Positions 10,081 through 22,073 are shown, counted from the first letter of the stretch. The stretch is 36,570 nucleotides of DNA from Penium margaritaceum (GCA_023375785.1 SZWC01001169.1:40852-77421); one strand, 5' to 3'. Notes: generated by a model from the letters alone, not told the origin. Program-made: numbers and translations.

Positions 10081-12726
10081 GTGCCAACGTGTGACGCTTT
10101 AGTGCCAAAGTGTCACGCTCTAGTGCCAAAGTGTGACGCTCTACTGCCAAAGTGTGACGCTCTAGTGCCAAAGTGTGACGCTGTAGTGCCAAAGTGTGAC
10201 GCTCTAGTGCCAACGTGTGACGCTTTAGTGCCAAAGTGTCACGCTCTAGTGCCAAAGTGTGACGCTCTACTGCCAAAGTGTGACGCTCTAGTGCCAAAGT
10301 GTGACGCTGTAGTGCCAAAGTGTGACGCTCTAGTGCCAACGTGTGACGCTTTAGTGCCAAAGTGTCACGCTCTAGTGCCAAAGTGTGACGCTCTACTGCC
10401 AAAGTGTGACGCTCTAGTGCCAAAGTGTGACGCTGTAGTGCCAAAGTGTGACGCTCTAGTGCCAACGTGTGACGCTTTAGTGCCAAAGTGTCACGCTCTA
10501 GTGCCAAAGTGTGACGCTCTACTGCCAAAGTGTGACGCTCTAGTGCCAAAGTGTGACGCTGTAGTGCCAAAGTGTGACGCTCTAGTGCCAACGTGTGACG
10601 CTTTAGTGCCAAAGTGTCACGCTCTAGTGCCAAAGTGTGACGCTCTACTGCCAAAGTGTGACGCTCTAGTGCCAAAGTGTGACGCTGTAGTGCCAAAGTG
10701 TGACGCTCTAGTGCCAACGTGTGACGCTTTAGTGCCAAAGTGTCACGCTCTAGTGCCAAAGTGTGACGCTCTACTGCCAAAGTGTGACGCTCTAGTGCCA
10801 AAGTGTGACGCTGTAGTGCCAAAGTGTGACGCTCTAGTGCCAACGTGTGACGCTTTAGTGCCAAAGTGTCACGCTCTAGTGCCAAAGTGTGACGCTCTAC
10901 TGCCAAAGTGTGACGCTCTAGTGCCAAAGTGTGACGCTGTAGTGCCAAAGTGTGACGCTCTAGTGCCAACGTGTGACGCTTTAGTGCCAAAGTGTCACGC
11001 TCTAGTGCCAAAGTGTGACGCTCTACTGCCAAAGTGTGACGCTCTAGTGCCAAAGTGTGACGCTGTAGTGCCAAAGTGTGACGCTCTAGTGCCAACGTGT
11101 GACGCTTTAGTGCCAAAGTGTCACGCTCTAGTGCCAAAGTGTGACGCTCTACTGCCAAAGTGTGACGCTCTAGTGCCAAAGTGTGACGCTGTAGTGCCAA
11201 AGTGTGACGCTCTAGTGCCAACGTGTGACGCTTTAGTGCCAAAGTGTCACGCTCTAGTGCCAAAGTGTGACGCTCTACTGCCAAAGTGTGACGCTCTAGT
11301 GCCAAAGTGTGACGCTGTAGTGCCAAAGTGTGACGCTCTAGTGCCAACGTGTGACGCTTTAGTGCCAAAGTGTCACGCTCTAGTGCCAAAGTGTGACGCT
11401 CTACTGCCAAAGTGTGACGCTCTAGTGCCAAAGTGTGACGCTGTAGTGCCAAAGTGTGACGCTCTAGTGCCAACGTGTGACGCTTTAGTGCCAAAGTGTC
11501 ACGCTCTAGTGCCAAAGTGTGACGCTCTACTGCCAAAGTGTGACGCTCTAGTGCCAAAGTGTGACGCTGTAGTGCCAAAGTGTGACGCTCTAGTGCCAAC
11601 GTGTGACGCTTTAGTGCCAAAGTGTCACGCTCTAGTGCCAAAGTGTGACGCTCTACTGCCAAAGTGTGACGCTCTAGTGCCAAAGTGTGACGCTGTAGTG
11701 CCAAAGTGTGACGCTCTAGTGCCAACGTGTGACGCTTTAGTGCCAAAGTGTCACGCTCTAGTGCCAAAGTGTGACGCTCTACTGCCAAAGTGTGACGCTC
11801 TAGTGCCAAAGTGTGACGCTGTAGTGCCAAAGTGTGACGCTCTAGTGCCAACGTGTGACGCTTTAGTGCCAAAGTGTCACGCTCTAGTGCCAAAGTGTGA
11901 CGCTCTACTGCCAAAGTGTGACGCTCTAGTGCCAAAGTGTGACGCTGTAGTGCCAAAGTGTGACGCTCTAGTGCCAACGTGTGACGCTTTAGTGCCAAAG
12001 TGTCACGCTCTAGTGCCAAAGTGTGACGCTCTACTGCCAAAGTGTGACGCTCTAGTGCCAAAGTGTGACGCTGTAGTGCCAAAGTGTGACGCTCTAGTGC
12101 CAACGTGTGACGCTTTAGTGCCAAAGTGTCACGCTCTAGTGCCAAAGTGTGACGCTCTACTGCCAAAGTGTGACGCTCTAGTGCCAAAGTGTGACGCTGT
12201 AGTGCCAAAGTGTGACGCTCTAGTGCCAACGTGTGACGCTTTAGTGCCAAAGTGTCACGCTCTAGTGCCAAAGTGTGACGCTCTACTGCCAAAGTGTGAC
12301 GCTCTAGTGCCAAAGTGTGACGCTGTAGTGCCAAAGTGTGACGCTCTAGTGCCAACGTGTGACGCTTTAGTGCCAAAGTGTCACGCTCTAGTGCCAAAGT
12401 GTGACGCTCTACTGCCAAAGTGTGACGCTCTAGTGCCAAAGTGTGACGCTGTAGTGCCAAAGTGTGACGCTCTAGTGCCAACGTGTGACGCTTTAGTGCC
12501 AAAGTGTCACGCTCTAGTGCCAAAGTGTGACGCTCTACTGCCAAAGTGTGACGCTCTAGTGCCAAAGTGTGACGCTGTAGTGCCAAAGTGTGACGCTCTA
12601 GTGCCAACGTGTGACGCTTTAGTGCCAAAGTGTCACGCTCTAGTGCCAAAGTGTGACGCTCTACTGCCAAAGTGTGACGCTCTAGTGCCAAAGTGTGACG
12701 CTGTAGTGCCAAAGTGTGACGCTCTA
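10081..12726 (+). repeat. 21 copies of a 126-bp (6-monomer) HOR
   Basis: The array is 2,646 bp, exactly 21 x 126. Monomer order is A8C+C19T; G13C; consensus; G1C; C19G; consensus. I saw no mismatch between copies. Monomers with GACGATCTA then ATGCC...GACGCTGTA lie on both sides (10018-10059 and about 12769-12800), so the HOR grew inside a pre-existing stretch. The first three monomers also occur once each, unamplified, at 9787-9849 and 20835-20897. Confidence 0.97.
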
Positions 12727-15700
12727 GTGCCAAAGTGTGACGCTCTAGTGTCAAAGTGTGACGCTCTAGTGCCAAAGTGTGACGATCTAATGCCAAAGTG
12801 TGACGCTGTAGTGCCAAAGTGTGACGCTCTAGTGCCAAAGTGTGACGCTCTAGTGCCAACGCATGACGCTCTAGTGCCACAGTGTGACGCTCTAGTACCA
12901 AAGTATAAGCTCTAGTACCAAAGTGTGACGCTCTAGTGCCAAAGTGTGACAATTTACTGCCAAAGTGTGACGCTCTAGTGCCAAAGTGTGACGCTCTAGT
13001 GCCAAAGTGTGAAGCTGTACTGCCAAAGTGTGACGCTCTAGTGACAAAGTGTGACGCTCTAGTGCCAAAGTGTGAAGCTGTAGTGCCAAAGTGTGATGCT
13101 CTAGTGCCAAAGTGTGACATTCTAGTGCCAAAGTCTGATGCACTAGTGCCAACGTGTGACGCTCTTGTGCCAAATTGTGAAGCTCTAATGCTAAAGTGTG
13201 ACGCTCTACTGCCAAAGTGTGACGCTCTACTGCCAAAGTGTGACGCTCTAGTCCCAAAGTGTGATGCTCTAGTGCCAGAGTGTAAAGCTCTAGTGCCAAA
13301 GTGTGAATCTCTAGTGCCAAAGTGTGACGTTCTAGTGTCAAAGTGAGACGCTCTTGTGCCAACGTGTGATGCTATAGTTCCAAAGTGGGAAGCTCTTGTG
13401 TCAAAGTGTGACGCTCTAGTGCCAAAGTGTGGCGCTCTAGTGCCAACGTGTGAAGCTCTAGTGCCAAAGTGTGAAACTCTAATGCCAAATTGTCAACCTC
13501 TAGTGCCAAAGTGTGGCGCTCGAGTGCCAAAGTGTGACGCTCTAGTGCCGAAGTGTCACGCTCTAGTCCGAAAGTGTGATACTCAAGTGCCAGAGTGTAA
13601 AGCTCTAGTGCCAAAGTGTGAAGTTCTAGTGCCAAAGTGTGACGCTCTAGTGTCAAAGTGTGACGCTCTTGTGCCAACGTGTGATGCTCTAGTTCCAAAC
13701 TGTGAAGCTCTTGTGCCAAAGTGTGACGCTCTAGTGCCAAAGTGTGACGCTCTAGTGCCAAAGTGTGAAACTCTAGTGCCAAAGTGTGATGCTCTAGTGC
13801 CAAAGTGTGACGTTATAGTACCAAAGTGTAACGCTCTAGTGCTCATGTATGGCGCCCTAGTGCGTACGTGTGACGCTCCAGTGCCAAAGTGTAATGATCT
13901 ACTGCCAAAGTGTGAAGTTCTAGTGCCAAAGTGTGACGCTCTAGTGCCAAAGTGTGAAGATCTAATGCGAAAGTGTGACGCTATAGTGCCAAAGTGTGAC
14001 ACTTTAGTGCCAAAGTGTGACGCTATAGTGCCAAAGTGTGACACTTTAGTGCCAAAGTGTGACGCTCTAGTACCAAAGTGTGACGCTCTAGTGCCAAAGT
14101 GTGACACTTTAGTGCCAAAGTGTGACGCTCAAGTACCAAAGTGTGATGCTCTAGTGCCAAAGTGTGAAGCTCTTGTGCCAATGTGTGACGCTCTAGTGCC
14201 AAAGTGTGACGATCTAATGCCAAAGTGTGATGTTCTACTGCCAAAGTGTGACACTCTAGTGCCAAAGTGTGACTCTCTAGTGCCAAAGTGAGACGCTCTA
14301 GTACCAAAGTGTGACACTCTAGTGCCAAAGAGTGATGCTCTAGTGCCAAAGTGTGACGCTCTAGTGCTTAAGTGTGATGCTCTAGTGCCAAAGTGTGACG
14401 CTCCAGTGCCAAAGTGTCACACTCTAGTGCCACAGTGTGTGACGCTTTAGTGCCAAAGTGTGACGCTCTAGTGCCAAAGTGTGACGCTCTAGTGCCAAAG
14501 TGTGACGCTCTAGTACCAAAGTGTGAAGCTCTAGTGCCAAAGTGTGACGCTCTAGTACCAAAGTGTGACACTCTAGTGCCAAAGTGTGATGCTCTAGTAC
14601 CAAAGTGTGACGCTCTAGTGCTTAAGTGTGCAGCTCTAAATCCAAAGTGTGACGCTTTAGTGCCAACGTGTGACGCTCAAGTGCCAAAGTGTGACGCTCT
14701 AGTGCTAAAGTGTGATACTATAGTGCCAAAGTGTCACGCTCTAGTGCCAAAGTGTGACGCTCTACTGCCAAAGTGTGACGCTTTAGTGCCAAAGTGTGAC
14801 GCTCTAGTGCCAAAGTGTGACGCTCTAGTGGCAAAGTGCGTCGCTTTATTAAAAAAGTGTAACGCTCTAGTGCCAAAGCGGGATGCTCTAGTGCCAAAGT
14901 GTCACACTATAGTGCCATAGTGTGTGACGCTTTAGTGCCAAAGTGTGACGCTCTAGTGACTAAGTGTGACGCTCTAGTGCCAAAGTGTGATGCTCTAGTG
15001 CCAAGTTGTGACGCTCTAGTGCCGAAGTGTGATGCTCTAGTGCCAAAGTGTGATGTTCTCATGCCAAAGTGTAACGCTCTAGTGCCAATGTGTGAAGCTC
15101 TAGTACCAAAGTGTGACGCTCTAGTGCCAAAGTGTGACGCTCTAGTACCGAAGTGTCATACTCTAGTGCCACAGTGTATGACGCTTTAGTGCCAAAGTGT
15201 GACGCTCTAGTGCCAAAGTGTGACGCTCTAGTGCCAACGTGTGACGCTCTAGTACCAAAGTGTGATGCTCTAGTGCCAAAGTGTGACGCTCTAGTGCCAA
15301 AGTGTGAAGCTCCACTACCAACGATTGACGCTCTAGTGATAAAGTGTGATGCTCTAGTGCCAATGTGTGAAGCTCTAGTGCCAAAGTGTGATGCTCTAGT
15401 GCCAAAGTGTGACGCTCTAGTGCCAAAGTGTAACGTTCTAGTGCTAATGTATGGCGCCCTAGTGCGTACGTGTGACGCTCCAGTGCCAAAGTGTAACGAT
15501 CTACTGCCAAAGTGTGAAGTTCTAGTACCAAAGTGTGACGCTCTAGTGCCAAAGTGTGAAGATCTAATGCGAAAGTGTGACGCTATAGTGCCAAAGTCTG
15601 ACACTTTAGTGCCAAAGTGTGACGCTCTAGTACCAAAGTGTGACGCTCTAGTGCCAAAGTGTGACACTTTAGTGCCAAAGTGTGACGCTCTAGTACCAAA

Positions 15701-16009
15701 GTGTGATGCTCTAGTGCCAAAGTGTGAAGCTCTAGTGCCAAAGTGTGACACTCTAGTGCCAAAGAGTGACGATCTAATGCCAAAGTGTGACGTTCTACTG
15801 CCAAAGTGTGACACCCTAGTGCCAAAGTGTGACGCTCTAGTGCCAAAGTGAGACGCTCTAGTACCAAAGTGTGACACTCTAGTGCCAAAGTGTGATGCTC
15901 TAGTGCCAAAGTGTGACGCTATAGTGCTTAAGTGTGATGCTCTAGTGCCAAAGTGTGACGCTCTAGTGCCAAAGTGTCACACTCTAGTGCCACAGTGTGT
16001 GACGCTTTA
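12727..16009 (+). repeat. Diverged monomers, marker-rich
   Basis: Indel units are the 20-bp unit at 12895-12914 and 23-bp units at 14427, 14912, 15166 and 15987. Markers include the T12A monomer at 13335-13355, the 'CAACCTC' unit at 13482-13502, two monomers with TATGGCGCCC (13848 and 15450), the GTGCTTAAG/GCAGC pair at 14618-14659 and an oddly A-rich monomer starting TTAAAAAAG at 14849-14869. The part before 13.8 kb is a copy of 8.86-9.78 kb. The stretches after 13.8 kb and after 15.4 kb are copies of each other and of the region around 21.2 kb. Confidence 0.94.
12895..12914 (+). repeat. 20-bp unit, paralogue of 8843-8862
   Basis: The unit starts GTACCAAA and ends GTATAAGCTCTA, one base short of 21. 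Exactly 20 monomers separate it from the T12A unit at 13335. The same spacing separates 8843-8862 from the T12A unit at 9283, which supports descent from one duplicated segment. Confidence 0.92.
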
Positions 16010-16534
16010 GTGCCAAAGTGTGACGCTCTACTGCCAAAGTGCGACGCTCTAGTGCCAAAGTGTGACGGTCTAGTGCCAAAGTATGATACTCTAGTGCCAA
16101 AGTGTGAAGCTCTAGTGCCAAAGTGTGACGCTCTACTGCCAAAGTGCGACGCTCTAGTGCCAAAGTGTGACGGTCTAGTGCCAAAGTATGATACTCTAGT
16201 GCCAAAGTGTGAAGCTCTAGTGCCAAAGTGTGACGCTCTACTGCCAAAGTGCGACGCTCTAGTGCCAAAGTGTGACGGTCTAGTGCCAAAGTATGATACT
16301 CTAGTGCCAAAGTGTGAAGCTCTAGTGCCAAAGTGTGACGCTCTACTGCCAAAGTGCGACGCTCTAGTGCCAAAGTGTGACGGTCTAGTGCCAAAGTATG
16401 ATACTCTAGTGCCAAAGTGTGAAGCTCTAGTGCCAAAGTGTGACGCTCTACTGCCAAAGTGCGACGCTCTAGTGCCAAAGTGTGACGGTCTAGTGCCAAA
16501 GTATGATACTCTAGTGCCAAAGTGTGAAGCTCTA
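16010..16534 (+). repeat. 5 copies of a 105-bp (5-monomer) HOR
   Basis: The array is 525 bp, exactly 5 x 105. Monomer order is consensus; G1C+T12C; C17G; G11A+C15T+G16A; C15A. The copies look identical. The array begins directly after the 23-bp unit at 15987-16009 and ends two monomers before the GTGTCGCTTTA marker at 16577. Confidence 0.97.
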
Positions 16535-17846
16535 GTGCCAAAGTGTGACGCTCTAGTACCAAAGTGTGACGCTCTAGTGCCAAAGTGTGTCGCTTTAGTG
16601 CCAAAGTGTAACGCTCTAGTGCCAAAGCGGGACGCTCTAGTGCCAAAGTGTCACACTATAGTGCCACAGTGTGTGACGCTTTAGTGCCAAAGTGTGACGC
16701 TCTAGTGACTAAGTGTGACACTCTAGTGCCAAAGTGTGATGCTCTAGTGCCAAAGTGTGACGCTCTAGTGCCGAAGTGTGATGCTCTAGTGCCAAAGTGT
16801 GATGCTATCATGCCAAAGTGTAACGCTCTAGTGCCAAAGTGTAAAGCTCTAGTACCAAAGTGTGACGCTCTAGTGCCAAAGTGTGACGCTCTAGTACCGA
16901 AGTGTCATGCTCTTGTGCCACAGTGTGTGACGCTTTAGTGCCAAAGTGTGATGCTCCAGTGCCAAAGTGTGACGCTCTAGTGCCAAAGTGTGACGCTCTA
17001 GTACCAAAGTATGATGCTCTAGTGCCAAAGTGTGACACTCTAGGGCCAAAGTGTGATGCTTAAGTGCCAAAGTGTGACGCTCTAGTGCCAAAGCGTGACA
17101 CTCTAGTGCGAACGTGTGACGCTCTAGTGCCAAAGTGTGAAGCTCTACTGCCAGAGTGTGACGCTCTAGTGACAAAGTGTGACACTCTAGTGCGAAAGTA
17201 TGACGCTCTAGTGCCAAAGTATGACGCCCTAGTGCGTAAGTGTGACACTCCAGTGCCAAAGTGTGGCGCTCTAGTGTCAAAGTGTGACGCTCTAGTGCCA
17301 AAGTGTGACGCTATAGTGCCAAAGTGTGACAATCTAGTGCCAAAGTGTGACACTCTAGTGCCAAAGTGTGAACCTCTAGTGCCAATGTGTGATGCTCTAG
17401 TGCCAAAGTGTGACACTCTAGTGCCAAAGTGTGACGCTCTAGTGCCAAAATGTGATACTCTAGTGCAAAATTGTGAAGCTCTAGTGCCAAAATGTGACGC
17501 TCTAGTGCCAAAGTGTGACGATCTAATGCCAAAGTGTGACGCTCTAGTTCCAAAGCGTGACGCTATAGTGCCAAAGTGTGACGCTCTAGTGCCAAAGTGT
17601 GACGCTCTAGTGCCAACGTGTGAAGCTCTAGTGCCAAAGTGTGAAACTCTAGTGCCAAATCGTCAACCTCTAGTGCCAAACTGTGACGCTCTAGTGCCAA
17701 AGTGTGACGCTCTAGTGCCAACGTGTGACGCTCTAGTGCCAAAGTGCGAAGCTCTAATGCCGAAGTGTGACGCTCTAGTGCCAAAGTGTGACGCTCTAGT
17801 GCCAAAGTGTGACGCTCTAGTGCCAAAGTGTGACGCTCTAGTGCCA
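16535..17846 (+). repeat. Diverged monomers up to the assembly gap
   Basis: It contains the marker trio GTGTCGCTTTA / GTGTAACG / GCGGGACG at 16577-16639, 23-bp units at 16661-16683 and 16915-16937 (11 monomers apart) and the 'CAACCTC' unit at 17652-17672. Five diverged monomers follow the latter, then three consensus monomers at 17778-17840, then the N run. The whole stretch parallels 22074-23444. Confidence 0.94.
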
Positions 17847-18760
17847 NNNNNNNNNNNNNNNNNNNNNNNNNNNNNNNNNNNNNNNNNNNNNNNNNNNNNN
17901 NNNNNNNNNNNNNNNNNNNNNNNNNNNNNNNNNNNNNNNNNNNNNNNNNNNNNNNNNNNNNNNNNNNNNNNNNNNNNNNNNNNNNNNNNNNNNNNNNNNN
18001 NNNNNNNNNNNNNNNNNNNNNNNNNNNNNNNNNNNNNNNNNNNNNNNNNNNNNNNNNNNNNNNNNNNNNNNNNNNNNNNNNNNNNNNNNNNNNNNNNNNN
18101 NNNNNNNNNNNNNNNNNNNNNNNNNNNNNNNNNNNNNNNNNNNNNNNNNNNNNNNNNNNNNNNNNNNNNNNNNNNNNNNNNNNNNNNNNNNNNNNNNNNN
18201 NNNNNNNNNNNNNNNNNNNNNNNNNNNNNNNNNNNNNNNNNNNNNNNNNNNNNNNNNNNNNNNNNNNNNNNNNNNNNNNNNNNNNNNNNNNNNNNNNNNN
18301 NNNNNNNNNNNNNNNNNNNNNNNNNNNNNNNNNNNNNNNNNNNNNNNNNNNNNNNNNNNNNNNNNNNNNNNNNNNNNNNNNNNNNNNNNNNNNNNNNNNN
18401 NNNNNNNNNNNNNNNNNNNNNNNNNNNNNNNNNNNNNNNNNNNNNNNNNNNNNNNNNNNNNNNNNNNNNNNNNNNNNNNNNNNNNNNNNNNNNNNNNNNN
18501 NNNNNNNNNNNNNNNNNNNNNNNNNNNNNNNNNNNNNNNNNNNNNNNNNNNNNNNNNNNNNNNNNNNNNNNNNNNNNNNNNNNNNNNNNNNNNNNNNNNN
18601 NNNNNNNNNNNNNNNNNNNNNNNNNNNNNNNNNNNNNNNNNNNNNNNNNNNNNNNNNNNNNNNNNNNNNNNNNNNNNNNNNNNNNNNNNNNNNNNNNNNN
18701 NNNNNNNNNNNNNNNNNNNNNNNNNNNNNNNNNNNNNNNNNNNNNNNNNNNNNNNNNNNN
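17847..18760. other. Assembly gap, 914 N
   Basis: A run of 914 N lies between satellite sequence on both sides, so the missing content is almost certainly more satellite. The last partial monomer starts at 17841 and the right flank would start its monomer at 18756. The difference, 915, is not a multiple of 21 (remainder 12). Either the gap length is an estimate or the missing part contains units of other lengths. Open frames computed across it have no meaning. Confidence 0.99.
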
Positions 18761-21485
18761 AAAGTGTGACGCTCTAGTGCCAAAGTGTGATGCTCTAGTG
18801 CCAGAGTGTGACGCTCTAGTGCCAAAGTGTGACGATCTAATGCCAAAGTGTGACGCCCTAGTGCCAAAGTGTGACGCTCTAGTGCCAAACTGTGACGCTC
18901 TAGTGCCACACTGTGACGCTCTAGTACCAAAGTGTGAAGCTCTAGTACCAAAGTGTGACGCTCTTGTGCCAAAGTGTGACACTTTAGTGCCAACGTGTGA
19001 CACTCTAGTGCCAAAGTGTGACGCTCTAGTGCCAAAGTGTGATGCTCTAGTGCCAAGGTGAGACACTTTAGTGCCAAAGTGTGACGCTCTAGTGCCAGCG
19101 TATGATGCTCTAGTTCCAAAGTGTGAAGCTCTTGTGCCAAAGTGTGACGCTGTAGTGCCAAAGTGTGACGCTCTGGTGCCAACGTGTGAAGCTGTAGTGC
19201 CAAAGTGTGACGCTCTAGCGACAAAGTGTGACGCTCTAGTGCCAAAGTGTGAAGCTGTAGTGCCAAAGTGTGACGCTCTAGTGCCAAAGTGTGACACTCT
19301 AGTGCCAAAGTGTGACGCTCTAGTGCCAACATGTGACGCTCTAGTGCCAAAGTGTGAAGCTGTAGTGCCAAAGTGTGACGCTCTAGTGCCAAAGTGTGAC
19401 ACTCTAGTGCCAAAGTGTGACGCTCTAGTGCCAACATGTGACGCTCTGGTGCCAAAGTGTGACAGTCTACTGCCAAAGTGTGACTCTCTAGTGACAAAAT
19501 GTGACGCTCTAGTGCCAAAGTGTGAAGCTGTAGTGCCAAAGTGTGACGCTTTAGTGCCAAAGTGTGACACTCTAGTGCCAAAGTGTGACGCTCTAGTACC
19601 AAAGTGTGATAATCTAATGCCAAAGTGTGATGCTCTAGTGCCAAAGGGTGACGCTCTAGCGTCAAAGTGTGACGCTCTACTACCAAAGTGTGACGCTCTA
19701 GTGCCTTAGTGTGACGCTCTAGTGCCAAAGTGTGACGCTCTAGTGCCAAAGTGTGAATCTCTAGTGCCAAAGTGTGACGCTCTAGTGCCAAAGTGCGACG
19801 CTCTAGTGTCAAAGTGTGACGCTCTAGTGCCAAAGTGTGGCGATCTAATGCCAAAGTGTGACACTGTAGTGCCAAAGTGTGACGCTCTAGTGCCAAATTG
19901 TGACGCTCTAGTGCCAAAGCATGACGCTCTAGTACCACAGTGTGACGCTCTAGTACCAAAGTGTGAAGCTCTAGTACCAAAGTTTGACACTCTAGTGCCA
20001 AAGTGTGACACTTTACTGCCAAAGTGTGACGCTCTAGTGCCAAAGTGTGACGCTCTAGTGCCAAAGTGTGAAGCTGTACTGCCAAAGTGTGACGCTCTAG
20101 TGACAAAGTGTGACGCTCTAGTGCCAAAATGTGAAGCTGTAGTGCCAAAGTGTGATGCTCTAGTGCCAAAGTGTGACATTCTAGTGCCAACGTGTGACGC
20201 TCTAGTGCCAAAGTGTGAAGCTCTAGTGCTAAAGTGTGACGCTCTACTGCCAAAGTGTGACGCTCTACTGCCAAAGTGCGACGCTCTAGTCCCAAAGTGT
20301 GATGCTCTAGTGCCAGAGTGTAAAGCTCTAGTGCCAAAGTGTGAAGCTCTAGTACCAAAGTGTGACGTTCTAGTGTCAAAATGAGACGCTCTTGTGCCAA
20401 CGTGTGATGCTAAAGTTCCAAAGTGTGAAGCTCTTGTGCCAAAGTGTGGCGCTCTAGTGCCAAAGTGTGACGCTCTAGTGCCGAAGTGTCACGCTCTAGT
20501 CCCAGAGTGTGATGCTCTAGTGCCAGAGTGTAAAGCTATACTGCCAAAGTGTGAAGCTCTAGTGCCAAAGTGTGACGCTCTAGTGTCAAAGTGTGACGCT
20601 CTTGTGCCAACGTGTGATGCTCTAGTTCCAAAGTGTGAAGCTCTTGTGCCAAAGTGTGACGCTCTAGTGCCAAAGTGTGACAATCTAGTGCCAAAGTGTG
20701 AAACTCTAGTGCCAAAGTGTGACGCTCTAGTGCCAAAGTGTGACACTCTAGTGCCAAAGTGTGACGCTCTAGTGCCAAAGTGTGACGCTCTAGTGCCAAA
20801 GTGTGACACTCTAGTGCCAAAGTGTGACGCTCTAGTGCCAACGTGTGACGCTTTAGTGCCAAAGTGTCACGCTCTAGTGCCAAAGTGTGACGCTCTAGTG
20901 TCAAAGTCTGACGCTCTAGTGCCAAAGTTTGACGATCTAATGTCAAAGTGTGACGCTCTAGTGCCAAAGTGTGACGCTCTAGTGCCAAAGTGTGACGCTC
21001 TAGTACCAAAGTGTGATGCTCTAGTGCCAACGTGTGACCCTCTAGTGCCAAAGTGTGAAGCTCCACTGCCAAAGAATGACGCTCTAGTGATAACATGTGA
21101 TGCTCTAATGCCAAAGTGTGAAGCTCTAGTGCCAAAGTGTGATGCTCTAGTGCCAAAGTGTGACGCTCTAGTGCCAAAGTGTAACGCTCTAGTGCTAAAG
21201 TATGGCGCCCTAGTACATACGTGTGACGCTCCAGTGCCAAAGTGTAACGATCTACTGCCAAAGTGTGAAGTTCTAGTGCCAAAGTGTGACGCTCTAGTGC
21301 CAAAGTGTGAAGATCTAATGCGAAAGTGTGACGCTATAGTGCCAAAGTGTGACACTTTAGTGCCAAAGTGTGACGCTCTAGTACCAAAGTGTGATGCTCT
21401 AGTGCCAAAATGTGACGCTCTAGTGCCGAAGTGTGATGCTCTAGTGCCAAAGTGTGATGCTCTAGTACCAAAGTGTGACGCTCTA
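18761..21485 (+). repeat. Diverged monomers right of the gap
   Basis: All complete units here are 21 bp; this is the longest stretch in the window without an indel. Markers shared with 7.9-9.8 kb include GTATGATGC, GCGACAAAG, AAAGGGTGACG, a T12A monomer at 20373-20393 and the unamplified A8C+C19T / G13C pair at 20835-20876. The TATGGCGCCC marker lies at 21201-21210. The segment is therefore a third copy of the blocks at 7.9-9.8 and 12.9-14.1 kb. Confidence 0.94.
19239..19448 (+). repeat. Two copies of a 105-bp HOR
   Basis: Monomer order is C15A+C19G; consensus; G16A; consensus; A8C+G9A (CCAACATG). The second copy (19344-19448) differs only in its last base, G for A. It is an early two-copy stage of the kind of expansion seen in the long arrays. 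Confidence 0.92.
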
Positions 21486-22073
21486 GTGCCAAAGTGAGAC
21501 GCTCTAGTACCAAAGTGTGACACTCTAGTGCCAAAGTGTGATGCTCTAGTGCCAAAATGTGACGCTCTAGTGCCGAAGTGTGATGCTCTAGTGCCAAAGT
21601 GTGATGCTCTAGTACCAAAGTGTGACGCTCTAGTGCCAAAGTGAGACGCTCTAGTACCAAAGTGTGACACTCTAGTGCCAAAGTGTGATGCTCTAGTGCC
21701 AAAATGTGACGCTCTAGTGCCGAAGTGTGATGCTCTAGTGCCAAAGTGTGATGCTCTAGTACCAAAGTGTGACGCTCTAGTGCCAAAGTGAGACGCTCTA
21801 GTACCAAAGTGTGACACTCTAGTGCCAAAGTGTGATGCTCTAGTGCCAAAATGTGACGCTCTAGTGCCGAAGTGTGATGCTCTAGTGCCAAAGTGTGATG
21901 CTCTAGTACCAAAGTGTGACGCTCTAGTGCCAAAGTGAGACGCTCTAGTACCAAAGTGTGACACTCTAGTGCCAAAGTGTGATGCTCTAGTGCCAAAATG
22001 TGACGCTCTAGTGCCGAAGTGTGATGCTCTAGTGCCAAAGTGTGATGCTCTAGTACCAAAGTGTGACGCTCTA
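21486..22073 (+). repeat. 4 copies of a 147-bp (7-monomer) HOR
   Basis: The array is 588 bp, exactly 4 x 147. Monomer order is T12A (GTGAGACGC); G3A+G16A; C15T; G9A; A6G+C15T; C15T; G3A. The last four monomers also precede the array once, so it grew rightwards from about 21400. It ends directly at the GTGTCGCTTTA marker (22074). The T12A monomer puts a TGA in the otherwise open plus-strand frame once per unit. Confidence 0.96.

Noticed and set aside
9304..12915. A 1,203-codon plus-strand open frame of Cys-containing heptads as a gene, and its equals at 27510-31115, 3782-6253, 754-3060 and 31100-33319
   Set aside because: The frame is open only because the 21-bp unit has no stop in it; two minus frames are open over the same bases. 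Starts are mostly GTG, ends fall at +2 units or point stops, substitutions alter residues freely, and a proline in every heptad rules out a coiled coil. There is no signal peptide, domain or non-repeat end.
17064..19061. Open frame running through the N gap
   Set aside because: Nearly half of it is unknown sequence and the gap length may be nominal.
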